Shown piece by piece: positions 7,521-16,026 of a stretch of DNA of 64,000 nt (the first letter of the stretch is position 1; every line of letters begins with the position of its first letter). Position numbers and translations under genes: made by a program. The DNA is from CALBPI01 sp963922335 (GTDB lineage: Bacteria; Pseudomonadota; Gammaproteobacteria; Steroidobacterales; Woeseiaceae), in the NCBI GenBank assembly GCA_963922335.1, contig CAWUIB010000012.1, forward strand, positions 1 through 64,000, given 5' to 3'. The notes below the pieces were generated by a model. The model was not told the DNA's origin, did no database searches, and was given only the letters and a program-made list of their open reading frames with translations.

Positions 7521-8918
7521 TCAAGGTATCGCAGCCGCCATCAAGGCATCCACAAAGCGAGTACGCCAGGCAGTAATGTCGTTCTTACGCAGCACATCCA
7601 GCAACCGGCTATGTCGCTCACGTCGCTCTTCCAAGGTCATGTTCAATGCGAGCGCAATGCCGTCTGCCACATTGTCCCTGTCGTGCGGGTTCACAATAAC
7701 CGCATCCTGCAACTCAGCTGCCGCACCCGCGAGACTCGACAATACCAACACACTCGGATCCTCGGGATTCTGCGCTGCAATGAACTCTTTGGCGACCAGA
7801 TTCATACCGTCACGTACCGGCGTTACAAGTCCAACTGCGGCGCTTCGGAAAAAGCCCATGAGGGGCTGCCGCGCGACACCTTTGTTGAGATAACGAATAG
7901 GCACCCAGTTACTCGTCGCAAATCGACCATTGATTCGACCGGAAGCTTGCTCGAGGGATTCGCGAATCTCCTCATAAGCACGGACACCTGCACGCGTTGG
8001 CGGAGCGATCTGCATTAAAGTGACCTGAGTCTGGCTGTTTGGGTAGCGCTCGAGAAGTCGCTCATAGGCGAGCAATCGCTGCATCAGCCCTTTGCTGTAG
8101 TCCAATCGATCGACACCGATCAGCAGTTGTCGCCCTGCAAGGCTCGCCTGCATCTCCTTCACTTCATCGGTACCCGCTGCCGCTGCCGCCATCTCGGCAA
8201 TTTCGTCGACATCGATACCGATGGGGAACACATCGGCGACGAGACGTCCGGTTCCGGCACGAATCACAGACTTCTCATCGATTTCTGCACCGACAATCGG
8301 TTCACGAATACAGCTTTTGAATGCGGCCAAATCACCCGGTGTGTGAAACCCGAGCACATCGTAAGCACACAGTGAGCGAAGCAGATACTCGTGCCCGGGC
8401 GCAGCTCGCAAGGCTTCAAACGCAGGAAACGGAACATGCAAGAAGAAACCAATTCGATTCTTAACGCCCGCCGCGCGTAACTCGGCGGCCAACGGAATCA
8501 AGTGGTAGTCATGCACCCAAATCAGGTCGTCGGGCTCCAGCAGTGGCGCCAGTTTACGCGCGAACAAGGCATTCACTCTGAGATAGCCATCAAAGTCCTC
8601 AGAGTTGTAACGCAGAAAGTCCAACAGGTAATGGCAAACCGGCCACAGCACCTTATTGCTGTACCCGTTGTAATAGCGTTCATAGTCAACAGCCGGCAAC
8701 GGAATCGTCGCGTAGTCGACGTTCCCTATACGCTCCACTGTAGGGTTCGAAGCATCCGTGTGGGTCAGCTCACCGTTCCAACCAAACCAGACGCCACCGT
8801 GCTCTTTCAACGCGGCCAGAACGCCGACGGCGAGCCCACCCGCGGCGGGCTTGTTAGCCTCCGGGACAGCGACCCGGTTGGACACGATCACGAGCCTCCC
8901 TTTCGGCGACGTACTCAA
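7521..8918 (-). CDS. otsA: Trehalose-6-phosphate synthase
   Basis: 465 residues, the usual length for a GT20 glucosyltransferase making trehalose 6-phosphate from UDP-glucose and glucose 6-phosphate. Family marks are IVSNRVAVPE at the N-terminus (about 11-20), GGLAVGVLAAL, WVHDYHLIPLA (about 134-144), FFLHVPFPA, GVDRLDYSKGL (about 268-278) and RDGMNLVAKEF (about 369-379). It is cytosolic and has no signal peptide. Its start overlaps the stop of the GH15 gene by 4 nt, so it is the last gene of an otsB-GH15-otsA operon. Trehalose is a compatible solute, so osmotic or desiccation control is likely, though no regulatory site was identified. Confidence 0.97.
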   Translation of the reverse strand: MSTSPKGRLVIVSNRVAVPEANKPAAGGLAVGVLAALKEHGGVWFGWNGELTHTDASNPTVERIGNVDYATIPLPAVDYERYYNGYSNKVLWPVCHYLLDFLRYNSEDFDGYLRVNALFARKLAPLLEPDDLIWVHDYHLIPLAAELRAAGVKNRIGFFLHVPFPAFEALRAAPGHEYLLRSLCAYDVLGFHTPGDLAAFKSCIREPIVGAEIDEKSVIRAGTGRLVADVFPIGIDVDEIAEMAAAAAGTDEVKEMQASLAGRQLLIGVDRLDYSKGLMQRLLAYERLLERYPNSQTQVTLMQIAPPTRAGVRAYEEIRESLEQASGRINGRFATSNWVPIRYLNKGVARQPLMGFFRSAAVGLVTPVRDGMNLVAKEFIAAQNPEDPSVLVLSSLAGAAAELQDAVIVNPHDRDNVADGIALALNMTLEERRERHSRLLDVLRKNDITAWRTRFVDALMAAAIP

Positions 8919-10702
8919 ATCGCTTCCTCCCAGGGCTTGCTCAATCTGACGGCGGCGTTGATGATGCCCGCCATGCTGTAGGTCTGGGGGAAATTGCCCC
9001 AGAGCTCACCCGTGTTGGGCTCTATGTCCTCCGACAACATGCCGAGCGGATTTCTCAGCGACAGCATGTTCTCGAACATCTCCCGCGCTTCGTCTCGTCG
9101 ACCGATCCTAGCGAGCGCATCGATATACCAAAACGTACAAATGTTGAACGCATTCTCCGGCGCACCGAAGTCATCCGGAGCGTCGTAGCGGAACATGTGC
9201 TGCCCACGCCTTAAGCGCTCGCCGAGCCGCTCGACCGTGCTAACGAAGCGCGGATCATCGGCAGGCAAAAAGCCCAATTCACCAATCGTCAGCAAACTGG
9301 CATCCAGCTCAGGCCGACCAAACGATTCTGTAAACGCCTGTTGATCCGCGTCCCAGGCCTGCTCCAACCAATGCGATTTGATGTCAGACGCTGCACGCGT
9401 CCAGTAATCGTGGCGCAATGACTTACCCATTTGCGCCGCGATGCGACCGAGACGATCACACGCAGCCCAACACATCATGCTGGAGAATGAATGCACTCGT
9501 TTGCGTCCGCGGTACTCCCAGAGACCGGCATCAGGCGCGTTGAAAAACTGCTTTGCATGTTCGCCAAGCATTTCGAGTCGTTCGAATTCAATGGCTGCGC
9601 CTTCGTGAACGAGGCGCTTATCAAAGAACAACTGGGTCGCCGACAATACAACTGCGCCATAAACGTCGTGCTGAATCTGTTCGTAGGCTTGGTTCCCACG
9701 TCGTACAGGCCCCATGCCCCGATAACCCGCCAGGGTTTCGACAATGCGTTCATCCGTCAAAGAACGGCCACTGATGCCGTAAAGGGGTTTAAGCGGTGCA
9801 TCCTCGGCTTCCGCAACGATGTTCATCATGTAACCGATATAACGCTCCATAGTCTTGGTGGCGCCCAGTCGATTGAGTGCCTGCACGACAAAGTAACTGT
9901 CCCGCAGCCAGCAGTAGCGATAGTCCCAGTTGCGTCCACTGTCTGCGGCTTCGGGGACCGACGTCGTCAATGCGGCAACTACCGCACCGGTATCCTCAAA
10001 AGTGCACAGCTTGAGTGTTATAGCCGCTCGGATCACCGCCTCCTGCCACTCAAAGGGAATCGATAGGGTTCGTGTGTAGCGCTGCCAGTATTGGCGCGTC
10101 GCTCTGTAGTGCTGATAGAAACAGTCACCGCAGGACTCGCGAACACTCTCGTTCGGTCCGAGAATGAGGTAGAACTCCCGATCGACGATGAAGGCATTCT
10201 CATCGACGATATGCGTTAGTGACACGTTGGTCGTCAGGCGCAGATCGACGTCGCTGCATCGATACTCGATGTGGTTGCTGCCCATCGTGAATGGCGCTTG
10301 CTCGGCACCATAATTAATCGCAGGTCTCAAGCGAATACGAATTCTCGGGCTGCCATGAATTGCCCTCACCCGGCGCAACAGCATGACCGGCGCGAAAATC
10401 CTGCCGAGGTGCTCGTATCGTGGTGCGACGTCGGTAATCTGAATACTGCCACCGTGCGCGTCGGTTAGCGTCGTTGTGAGGATCGCCGTGTTTTGTACGT
10501 AGACCTGTTCGCTGCTTACCTGGTCAATCAACTCGATATCGAAAACGCCGGGCAGTTCACTTTCGTCCTCGCGTCGCAACAGTCGACAGAACGCAGGATC
10601 CGAATCAAATTGCGGGAGACAACCCCAGACGATCGTGGCGTCTCTATTGATCAGCGCCGAAATCTGGCAGTTGCCGATCAGTCCGATATTGAGATCTGGC
10701 AT
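8915..10702 (-). CDS. Glycoside hydrolase family 15 protein (glucoamylase- or trehalase-like)
   Basis: 595 residues, cytosolic. The N-terminal beta domain starts IGNCQISALINRDATIVW, typical of bacterial GH15 enzymes. The (alpha/alpha)6 barrel follows with RNWDYRYCWLRDSYF (about 255-269), GPVRRGNQAYEQIQHDVYG (about 331-349), GLWEYRG with a probable catalytic Glu (about 395), and a C-terminal FNICTFWYIDALARIGR. GH15 members cleave alpha-glucosides; in actinobacteria one group is a trehalase. Its place between otsB and otsA, with a 4-nt overlap with otsA, suggests trehalose or maltooligosaccharide turnover rather than starch use. Substrate assignment is inference. Confidence 0.92.
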   Translation of the reverse strand: MPDLNIGLIGNCQISALINRDATIVWGCLPQFDSDPAFCRLLRREDESELPGVFDIELIDQVSSEQVYVQNTAILTTTLTDAHGGSIQITDVAPRYEHLGRIFAPVMLLRRVRAIHGSPRIRIRLRPAINYGAEQAPFTMGSNHIEYRCSDVDLRLTTNVSLTHIVDENAFIVDREFYLILGPNESVRESCGDCFYQHYRATRQYWQRYTRTLSIPFEWQEAVIRAAITLKLCTFEDTGAVVAALTTSVPEAADSGRNWDYRYCWLRDSYFVVQALNRLGATKTMERYIGYMMNIVAEAEDAPLKPLYGISGRSLTDERIVETLAGYRGMGPVRRGNQAYEQIQHDVYGAVVLSATQLFFDKRLVHEGAAIEFERLEMLGEHAKQFFNAPDAGLWEYRGRKRVHSFSSMMCWAACDRLGRIAAQMGKSLRHDYWTRAASDIKSHWLEQAWDADQQAFTESFGRPELDASLLTIGELGFLPADDPRFVSTVERLGERLRRGQHMFRYDAPDDFGAPENAFNICTFWYIDALARIGRRDEAREMFENMLSLRNPLGMLSEDIEPNTGELWGNFPQTYSMAGIINAAVRLSKPWEEAI

Positions 10703-10711
10703 ATCGCTCCC

Positions 10712-11449
10712 TTATTGATCCAAACAAGCACGCTGCAACCAATCGCGTACGGCCTGAACATCCGACAGCGCAAACTCTGCCCCTGTCGCTGCTCGGTCAC
10801 CCACAATAACGGCAACACCTTCCAGAGCGCGAACGGCATTGAAACCATCCTCATCGGTGACATCGTCACCAACAAAAACCGGGCGACGACCCTCGAACGG
10901 GTGGCGCTCGAGGAACTGTCGAATCGCAACACCTTTATCATGCAAAACTGGCGCGATCTCGAAAACCATCTTCCCCGAGATCAATCGATAGTCCGGCGCG
11001 AGCATCTGCACGATGGACTCGACTTGCTCGCGGCAGGGCGTCTCCAGATCGGGGTTGAGTCGGTAGTGCAGCGCCACGCCCGACGGCTTCGACTCGAGAA
11101 GCAAGCCCTGATGCGATTGTGCGAATCGTTCCAGCGCGTCGAGTGCGCTGCGGGGAAACGCGTGCGCTTGCGGCAAAGGGTCGCTATCGCCGCTCAGTCG
11201 CAACTCCGCGCCATGCGACCCGGCAGCAGGCAATCTGAGTGGTGCAAATACTCGATCGAGGCTAGCAAGGTTTCGACCACTGATTAATGCGAGTGCGCCG
11301 CCCACTCTATTGCGCAGCGTCGCGAGCACCGACCGCAACTCCTCGGGCGCGACCACTGCCGCCGGGTCGTCGATGATCGGCATGAGTGTCCCGTCCACAT
11401 CGAGAAAGACCGCGTCTCTGGATTGGATAGGAGGTGGGTTAGCTAGCAC
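10712..11449 (-). CDS. otsB: Trehalose-6-phosphate phosphatase
   Basis: 245 residues, HAD superfamily. Motif I is VFLDVDGTLMPI (about 14-25) with the nucleophilic Asp and acid/base Asp. Motif II lies at ALISGRNLASLDRVF, and motif IV is VFVGDDVTDEDGFNAV near residue 192. The cap region contains GSHGAELRL, usual for OtsB. It removes phosphate from trehalose 6-phosphate in the cytosol. It is the first gene of the trehalose operon; the GH15 gene begins 9 nt after its stop. Confidence 0.96.
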   Translation of the reverse strand: MLANPPPIQSRDAVFLDVDGTLMPIIDDPAAVVAPEELRSVLATLRNRVGGALALISGRNLASLDRVFAPLRLPAAGSHGAELRLSGDSDPLPQAHAFPRSALDALERFAQSHQGLLLESKPSGVALHYRLNPDLETPCREQVESIVQMLAPDYRLISGKMVFEIAPVLHDKGVAIRQFLERHPFEGRRPVFVGDDVTDEDGFNAVRALEGVAVIVGDRAATGAEFALSDVQAVRDWLQRACLDQ

Positions 11450-11489
11450 GCGTTCTCAATTCACCGAAAAGGCTCAGGAATCAGACAAC

Positions 11490-12644
11490 CTAGGCCCCAA
11501 GTACATTCGGCAACATGCGACAGAAGCGAGCGACATCCTCGAGCTTGCCCATCGACACTCGGCTCCAGGTCGCATAGTCCATGTAGGTGCCACGGATCTT
11601 GATGCCCTGCTCCGCGAACCGCTGTTGAACCAGGTTCGCATCCTGGCCACTGTCGAAATAAACGAAATTTCCCTGTGACGGCAGCGCAGGCACACCCAGT
11701 TTCGCAAGTGTGTCCAGAACCATCTCTCTCGCTTCGACGATCATGGCCTTTGAGCGCCTGATAAACGTTTGGTCATCGTGACATCCCAACGCCGCAGCGA
11801 TACCGACACCCGACATCCAGGTCATTCTGGCGCGGCGGATTTGCTCCGCAGCTTGAACTGAGGAAATGGTATAGCCAACGCGAATCCCCGCCATACCATA
11901 AAGCTTGGAAAACGTACGCGACACAATCACATCGTGACCTGCGCGAACCAGATCGACACAACTGTGGCGCTCGGGTTGATCGGTCAGCTCCATGTAAGCC
12001 TCATCTACGACAACGGTGACTCGCGACGACATCCGTTTGACCGAGGCTTTGAGCGTATCGGTATCGCTCAACAGGCCCGTCGGATTGTTGGGATTGCAGA
12101 TTTGTACGAGCGCTATCTCGTCATTGATCATCGACTCGAGCGCGCTGAAGTCGGTTCCGAGTTTAGCGGTCATTGGTGCTCGGACAACGTCGGCAACACC
12201 AAGGCGTTTTGCATACATCACGGTCGCGTCGAAGAACAAACGCGGGGTCAGTATCTTTCCCTGCTGACCGTAGCGAATGGCGATCGCGTTGAGCGCCTCG
12301 GCCGAGCCTGTAGACAATGTGATTTGTTCCGGGGCAACCCTATGTTGGTCAGCCAGTACACGGGCCAGCGAATCACCGATGCGACCCGAGTAATATGCGC
12401 CCTTCCGCGTTGCGTAATCCATCATCCGGATCGCGGAAGGCGCAGGCCCATAAGGGTTCTCATTGCTATGCAACCGAGCCACGCCTGGTTCCGGCCCTAT
12501 TAAATCCGCGCCTCCCGGCAAATTCGGGAATGCGCCGATCGCCTCTGCCTGCGCGCGGCTTTTCGTGGCGTGTGTCGAGCAGCCCGCGGCTAGTGCCGAC
12601 GCCCCTGCCGCAGCCAAAAAGCGCCGTCGGGAGGTTTTCGTCAT
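11490..12644 (-). CDS. PLP-dependent class I/II aminotransferase (HisC-like) with Tat/lipoprotein signal
   Basis: 384 residues. The first 25 (TSRRRFLAAAGASALAAGC) combine a twin-arginine motif, a hydrophobic stretch and a lipobox-like end, so the enzyme should be exported folded and may be lipid-anchored. The rest is an aminotransferase fold I domain: ARLHSNENPYGPAPSAI, LSTGSAEALNAI, ICNPNNPTGLL (cofactor-binding Asn), VVVDEAYMEL, and VSRTFSKLYGMAGIRVGY with the Schiff-base Lys. HisC and aromatic aminotransferases are the closest relatives. Export argues against a role in histidine synthesis; a periplasmic amino-acid or modified substrate is likely. It stands 40 nt upstream of otsB on the same strand but is probably a separate unit. 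Confidence 0.88.
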   Translation of the reverse strand: MTKTSRRRFLAAAGASALAAGCSTHATKSRAQAEAIGAFPNLPGGADLIGPEPGVARLHSNENPYGPAPSAIRMMDYATRKGAYYSGRIGDSLARVLADQHRVAPEQITLSTGSAEALNAIAIRYGQQGKILTPRLFFDATVMYAKRLGVADVVRAPMTAKLGTDFSALESMINDEIALVQICNPNNPTGLLSDTDTLKASVKRMSSRVTVVVDEAYMELTDQPERHSCVDLVRAGHDVIVSRTFSKLYGMAGIRVGYTISSVQAAEQIRRARMTWMSGVGIAAALGCHDDQTFIRRSKAMIVEAREMVLDTLAKLGVPALPSQGNFVYFDSGQDANLVQQRFAEQGIKIRGTYMDYATWSRVSMGKLEDVARFCRMLPNVLGA

Positions 12645-12902
12645 TCAAAACTCCTTTCAAACCGCGCCCCCCACAGCATTGTGAACGGTGATAGACGCAG
12701 GCACAAATGACAGGCCTTATCGTTTCATCTGAAAGAAAAACCGGTGGGAGGCGAATGTCCCCTGTGAGAAGGTTTGTCGCCAACAAGCGACAAAGCGAGT
12801 TTCGTTCATTGTGCGTTCAGACAGGCATGTCTACCATCCGCACCGCTAGGGCGGTGCGCAGGCCGCACCAACAACTCAATCGTTTAGGAAGGAATGATTT
12901 CG
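12645..12902. other. Intergenic region with 5' stem-loop before the outer-membrane protein gene
   Basis: Divergent promoters for the aminotransferase and the barrel protein must lie here. CGCACCGC (12839-12846) and GCGGTGCG (12851-12858) form a perfect 8-bp stem with a TAGG loop, about 28 nt before the binding site of the plus-strand gene. It may stabilise the messenger or end an upstream transcript. Confidence 0.4.
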
Positions 12903-13481
12903 ATGAATACAATTACACGCGCTGCAACCGCGATTGCGGGTGCGTTGACATTGAGTACGCCGGCTATGGCGACCGATGTGAGCTACGACTTTCTTGAGGT
13001 GCGCTTCGTAGATAGCGAGATCGCGAATATCGATGGTGATGGATTCGCGCTCGGAGGCAGTTACAACTTCCACGAGAATTGGCTTGTCACAGGCAGCTAC
13101 ACTTCACAGGATTTCGATTTCGATGTTGACCTGACGGCTTTTGAGGTTGGCGTTGGCTATGTCTGGGCTTTGGATCCGAAATACGACCTGTTTGCTACCG
13201 GCAGCTACGTAGACGTTGAAGTCGACGGGACAGGCGGCAGCGCCAGCGATGACGGATTCCGCTTCATTGGCGGCATACGCAGTCGTCTGAATGAAAAGAT
13301 TGAAGTCCGCGCGGCACTGAACTACCTCGACATCGAGGACAGTGACACGTTTGTGGAATTGGCAGGCGATTACTACTTCACCGATCAGTTCGCCTTCGGC
13401 ATCACGGTCGACGTCGGCGGCGATACGGATGAGATCACGCTTGGCGGGCGCTACTTCTTCGGCAACCGTCGCGTACGCTGA
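12903..13481 (+). CDS. Outer-membrane beta-barrel protein (about 8 strands)
   Basis: 192 residues from ATG 12903; AGGAAGGA (12886-12893) sits 9 nt upstream, better placed than for the ATG at 12894. A signal peptide ends at TPAMA (about residue 23). The mature part alternates polar and hydrophobic residues in short strands with acidic turns, such as FALGGSYNFHENWLVTGSYT, FEVGVGYVWAL and ITLGGRYFFG. The aromatic-rich end is typical of small OmpA/OmpW/OmpX-like barrels. The very acidic loops could bind cations. The specific role is unknown. A strong hairpin follows the stop, so the gene is monocistronic. Confidence 0.85.
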   Translation: MNTITRAATAIAGALTLSTPAMATDVSYDFLEVRFVDSEIANIDGDGFALGGSYNFHENWLVTGSYTSQDFDFDVDLTAFEVGVGYVWALDPKYDLFATGSYVDVEVDGTGGSASDDGFRFIGGIRSRLNEKIEVRAALNYLDIEDSDTFVELAGDYYFTDQFAFGITVDVGGDTDEITLGGRYFFGNRRVR

Positions 13482-13492
13482 TACAAATCGGT

Positions 13493-13520
13493 ACCCTCGA
13501 GACCATAGTGTCTCGAGGGT
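13493..13520 (+). terminator. Perfect 11-bp hairpin after the barrel-protein gene
   Basis: ACCCTCGAGAC (13493-13503) and GTCTCGAGGGT (13510-13520) pair perfectly around a 6-nt loop, 11 nt after the stop codon at 13481. There is no T-run after it, so it is a weak or processing-type terminator rather than a classic rho-independent one. Confidence 0.65.
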
Positions 13521-13527
13521 GTGTCCA

Positions 13528-13671
13528 GTGGCGCCGCTATCGGAGTTCGAAAAGGCCTGGCTTAAGCGCCGGACAGAAGAACTGATGCGCGAGGACCTGT
13601 ACTACGCCGCTGCAAAAATGATTGCAATGCAGGAACTTGAGCGGCGCCGCGATCAACTCTCCGGCAAATAG
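13528..13671 (+). CDS. Small hypothetical protein (47 aa)
   Basis: A short frame starts at GTG 13528, with GAGG (13515-13518) inside the terminator hairpin arm as a possible binding site. It encodes a charged helical peptide (LSEFEKAWLKRRTEELMRED, then AAAKMIAMQELERR) ending 46 nt before transaldolase. The amphipathic helix looks like a real protein rather than a chance frame, but its start is uncertain. It might be a conserved small partner gene of tal. Confidence 0.45.
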   Translation: MAPLSEFEKAWLKRRTEELMREDLYYAAAKMIAMQELERRRDQLSGK

Positions 13672-13717
13672 CCATGCTAAGCTCCGGCCCGGTCGAAACT
13701 ACGCCCGAGCGCTACCC

Positions 13718-14674
13718 ATGTCCAAACTAGATCAACTGAGATCAATGACTGTCGTTGTCGCTGACACTGGCGACATCAATGCCATCGAGCAATACCGCCC
13801 CCAGGACGCAACGACAAATCCTTCTTTGTTGCTGAAGACCGCCGAGGACGCGACCTATGGCGCGTTGCTGGACGAGTCGATCGCAGCTGCAGATCGCAAT
13901 CAATCGGAGTCCGACAGGATTGCGGAGATTGCTGATGGCTTCGCGGTCCTTGTTGGACGGGAAATCCTGAAGCTGATTCCGGGGGTGGTCTCAACTGAGG
14001 TCGACGCGCGGCTATCGTTCGATACACGAGCGACTATTGCGAAAGCGCACCAACTCATCGAGCGCTATGCTGCCGCCGGCATCGAAAAAGACCGAATCCT
14101 GATTAAAATTGCGTCTACCTGGGAGGGCATTCAGGCCGCCGGCGCGCTTGAGCAGGAAGGCATCCATTGCAACCTGACACTGCTGTTTGCAGATGTGCAG
14201 GCGCTCGCAGCCGCGCGCGTTAACGCGTTCCTGATCTCTCCGTTTGTTGGACGAATTCTGGATTGGCACAAGGCAGCTTCTCCGGATTCGGTGTTTACTG
14301 CAGAGAACGACCCAGGAGTGGAGTCGGTACGCGGCATCTACACGATGTATAAGGCTCAGGGATTCGAGACGGTGGTGATGGGGGCCAGTTTCCGAAACGC
14401 GGGGCAGATCGAGGCACTCGCCGGATGTGACCGGTTAACCATCAGCCCCGGATTGCTCGACGAGCTCAACAACGATAAGGATGAGCTCACACGCAGACTC
14501 AGTCCTGACCAAATATCCGAGGCGCCGGACTGCAACTTCAGCGATGAGGCCGACTTCCGTCTACAGCTGAATCAAAACGCTATGGCTACCGAGAAGTTAG
14601 CCCAGGGAATCCGGGCGTTCTGTGCAGACCAAATCAAACTGGAGGCGCTGATTGCTGAGCGCATCCGGTCTTGA
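13718..14674 (+). CDS. tal: Transaldolase
   Basis: 318 residues from ATG 13718 (MSKLDQLRSMTVVVADTGD), close to the 317 of E. coli TalB. The frame is open upstream to 13622, but that part is not conserved in kind. Class I aldolase marks are ATTNPSLLLK (about 31-40), ILIKIASTWEGIQAA with the Schiff-base Lys near 131, CNLTLLFADVQALAAA, ISPFVGRILDW and VMGASFRN. It moves a dihydroxyacetone unit between sugar phosphates in the non-oxidative pentose phosphate pathway. It is followed 44 nt later by a glutathione peroxidase gene, which fits a link with NADPH and redox stress. Confidence 0.97.
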   Translation: MSKLDQLRSMTVVVADTGDINAIEQYRPQDATTNPSLLLKTAEDATYGALLDESIAAADRNQSESDRIAEIADGFAVLVGREILKLIPGVVSTEVDARLSFDTRATIAKAHQLIERYAAAGIEKDRILIKIASTWEGIQAAGALEQEGIHCNLTLLFADVQALAAARVNAFLISPFVGRILDWHKAASPDSVFTAENDPGVESVRGIYTMYKAQGFETVVMGASFRNAGQIEALAGCDRLTISPGLLDELNNDKDELTRRLSPDQISEAPDCNFSDEADFRLQLNQNAMATEKLAQGIRAFCADQIKLEALIAERIRS

Positions 14675-14718
14675 CATGCGGACGAACTTAAGGACTCACG
14701 CTACCAAGGAGTTGGCTG

Positions 14719-15273
14719 ATGAAACGATACCTACTCGCACTCTGCGTATTACTGATGAGCGGAAATGCCATGGCTGAATGTGACGCACCCCTACTGGATC
14801 AAACTTTTCGCGCGTTGAATGACGACACGGAAATCAACCTCTGCGACACCTACAAAGACAAGGTGCTGCTGGTCGTCAATACCGCGAGCCGTTGCGGTAA
14901 CACCCCGCAGTACGAAGGCCTTGAGAAACTCTATCGCGAGTATGGAGAGGATGGTCTAGTCGTGCTCGGGTTCCCGTCGAATGATTTTGGCGGTCAGGAA
15001 CCGGACAGCGAAGAAAAGGTCCAGGAGTTTTGCCGTCTGACTTATGGCGTGCAGTTCCCGATGTTCGAAAAGATTTCAGTTAAGGGCAGCGATGCGCATC
15101 CGTTTTATCAGAAGCTCGCGAAGCTCGCTGGTAATCAACCGGGCTGGAATTTTCACAAGTTTCTGATCGGACGTGACGGTGAACTCATCACCGACTTCTC
15201 CGCCGGAACGCGACCCTATGACGCAAAGATCGTCAAATCGATTGAAACCGCTCTCGCCGCAGAGGCCAGCTAG
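14719..15273 (+). CDS. Glutathione peroxidase family protein, secreted
   Basis: 184 residues with a signal peptide ending at AMA (residue 19), so it acts in the periplasm. The peroxidatic residue is Cys59 in VNTASRCGNTPQYEGL (Cys, not selenocysteine). The Gln of GFPSNDFGGQEP and the Trp of WNFHKFLIGRDG complete the catalytic triad. AAGGAG (14705-14710) lies well placed before ATG 14719. It reduces hydrogen peroxide or lipid peroxides using thioredoxin or glutathione. Its end overlaps the convergent kdsB gene by 4 nt. Confidence 0.93.
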   Translation: MKRYLLALCVLLMSGNAMAECDAPLLDQTFRALNDDTEINLCDTYKDKVLLVVNTASRCGNTPQYEGLEKLYREYGEDGLVVLGFPSNDFGGQEPDSEEKVQEFCRLTYGVQFPMFEKISVKGSDAHPFYQKLAKLAGNQPGWNFHKFLIGRDGELITDFSAGTRPYDAKIVKSIETALAAEAS

Positions 15274-16019
15274 CGCTGGCCCTTGGCAATCACCGCTGCG
15301 ACGGCGTCGAGATCCGATTGGGTATCGACGCCGGGCGGCGGCACCTCGACTGCTTGGGCAACGGCAATCGTCTGCCCGATCCAAAGCGCACGCAGCTGCT
15401 CCAGAGACTCGGTTCGCTCAAGATCGCACGGCGGCTCCTGAACCAACGTCATCAGACTGTCGGCGCGATACGCGTAAATCCCCAAATGCCGCAGCACAGG
15501 CACGGCAGTCTTGTTTCTCTTAAAGGGAATCAACGAGCGCGAAAAATACAGCGCACGCCCCGCTTGATCGCAGACCACCTTGACACAATCGGGGCGCGCT
15601 TGATCCGCATCGTCGACGATTGGAGTGGCAAGCGTCGCTAGCTGAGCACCGGGCGTTTCAACAAGGCAAGCGGCCACTTGTCGGATTGCAGCAGGCGGCA
15701 TCAGCGGCTCATCTCCCTGCACATTGACGATGCATGTCTCACCACTCCAACCCTTTGCGCCAGCAACCTCGGCGATTCGGTCAGTCCCTGACTGATGCTC
15801 CTCGCGGGTCAGCATCGCCTGCGCTCCGAATGCGCTGGCGGCATCAACGATTTCCTGGCTGTCGGTAGCAAGGGTCACCGATACGGCACCCGCCTCACAG
15901 CAACGCTCCCAAACATGCTGAATCATCGGTTTGCCCGCAATGTCGAGGAGCGGCTTACCGGGCAGTCGTGTTGAGGCCATTCGCGCGGGAATGACGATAT
16001 GAAATGGCGGTGTGGTCAT
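15270..16019 (-). CDS. kdsB: 3-deoxy-manno-octulosonate cytidylyltransferase
   Basis: 249 residues. The N-terminal nucleotide-binding motif IPARMASTRLPGKPL (about 10-24) and later VNVQGDEPLMPP and RSLIPFKRN define KdsB, which activates Kdo as CMP-Kdo for lipopolysaccharide core synthesis. It is cytosolic. It is the last gene of the comEC-exbB-exbD-msbA-lpxK-kdsB run and begins 7 nt after lpxK, so it is co-transcribed with lipid A genes. Confidence 0.97.
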   Translation of the reverse strand: MTTPPFHIVIPARMASTRLPGKPLLDIAGKPMIQHVWERCCEAGAVSVTLATDSQEIVDAASAFGAQAMLTREEHQSGTDRIAEVAGAKGWSGETCIVNVQGDEPLMPPAAIRQVAACLVETPGAQLATLATPIVDDADQARPDCVKVVCDQAGRALYFSRSLIPFKRNKTAVPVLRHLGIYAYRADSLMTLVQEPPCDLERTESLEQLRALWIGQTIAVAQAVEVPPPGVDTQSDLDAVAAVIAKGQR

Positions 16020-16026
16020 TGTGCTG

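Noticed and set aside
7434..8018. 194-residue plus-strand frame
   Set aside because: Antisense to the otsA 3' end; no recognisable protein features.
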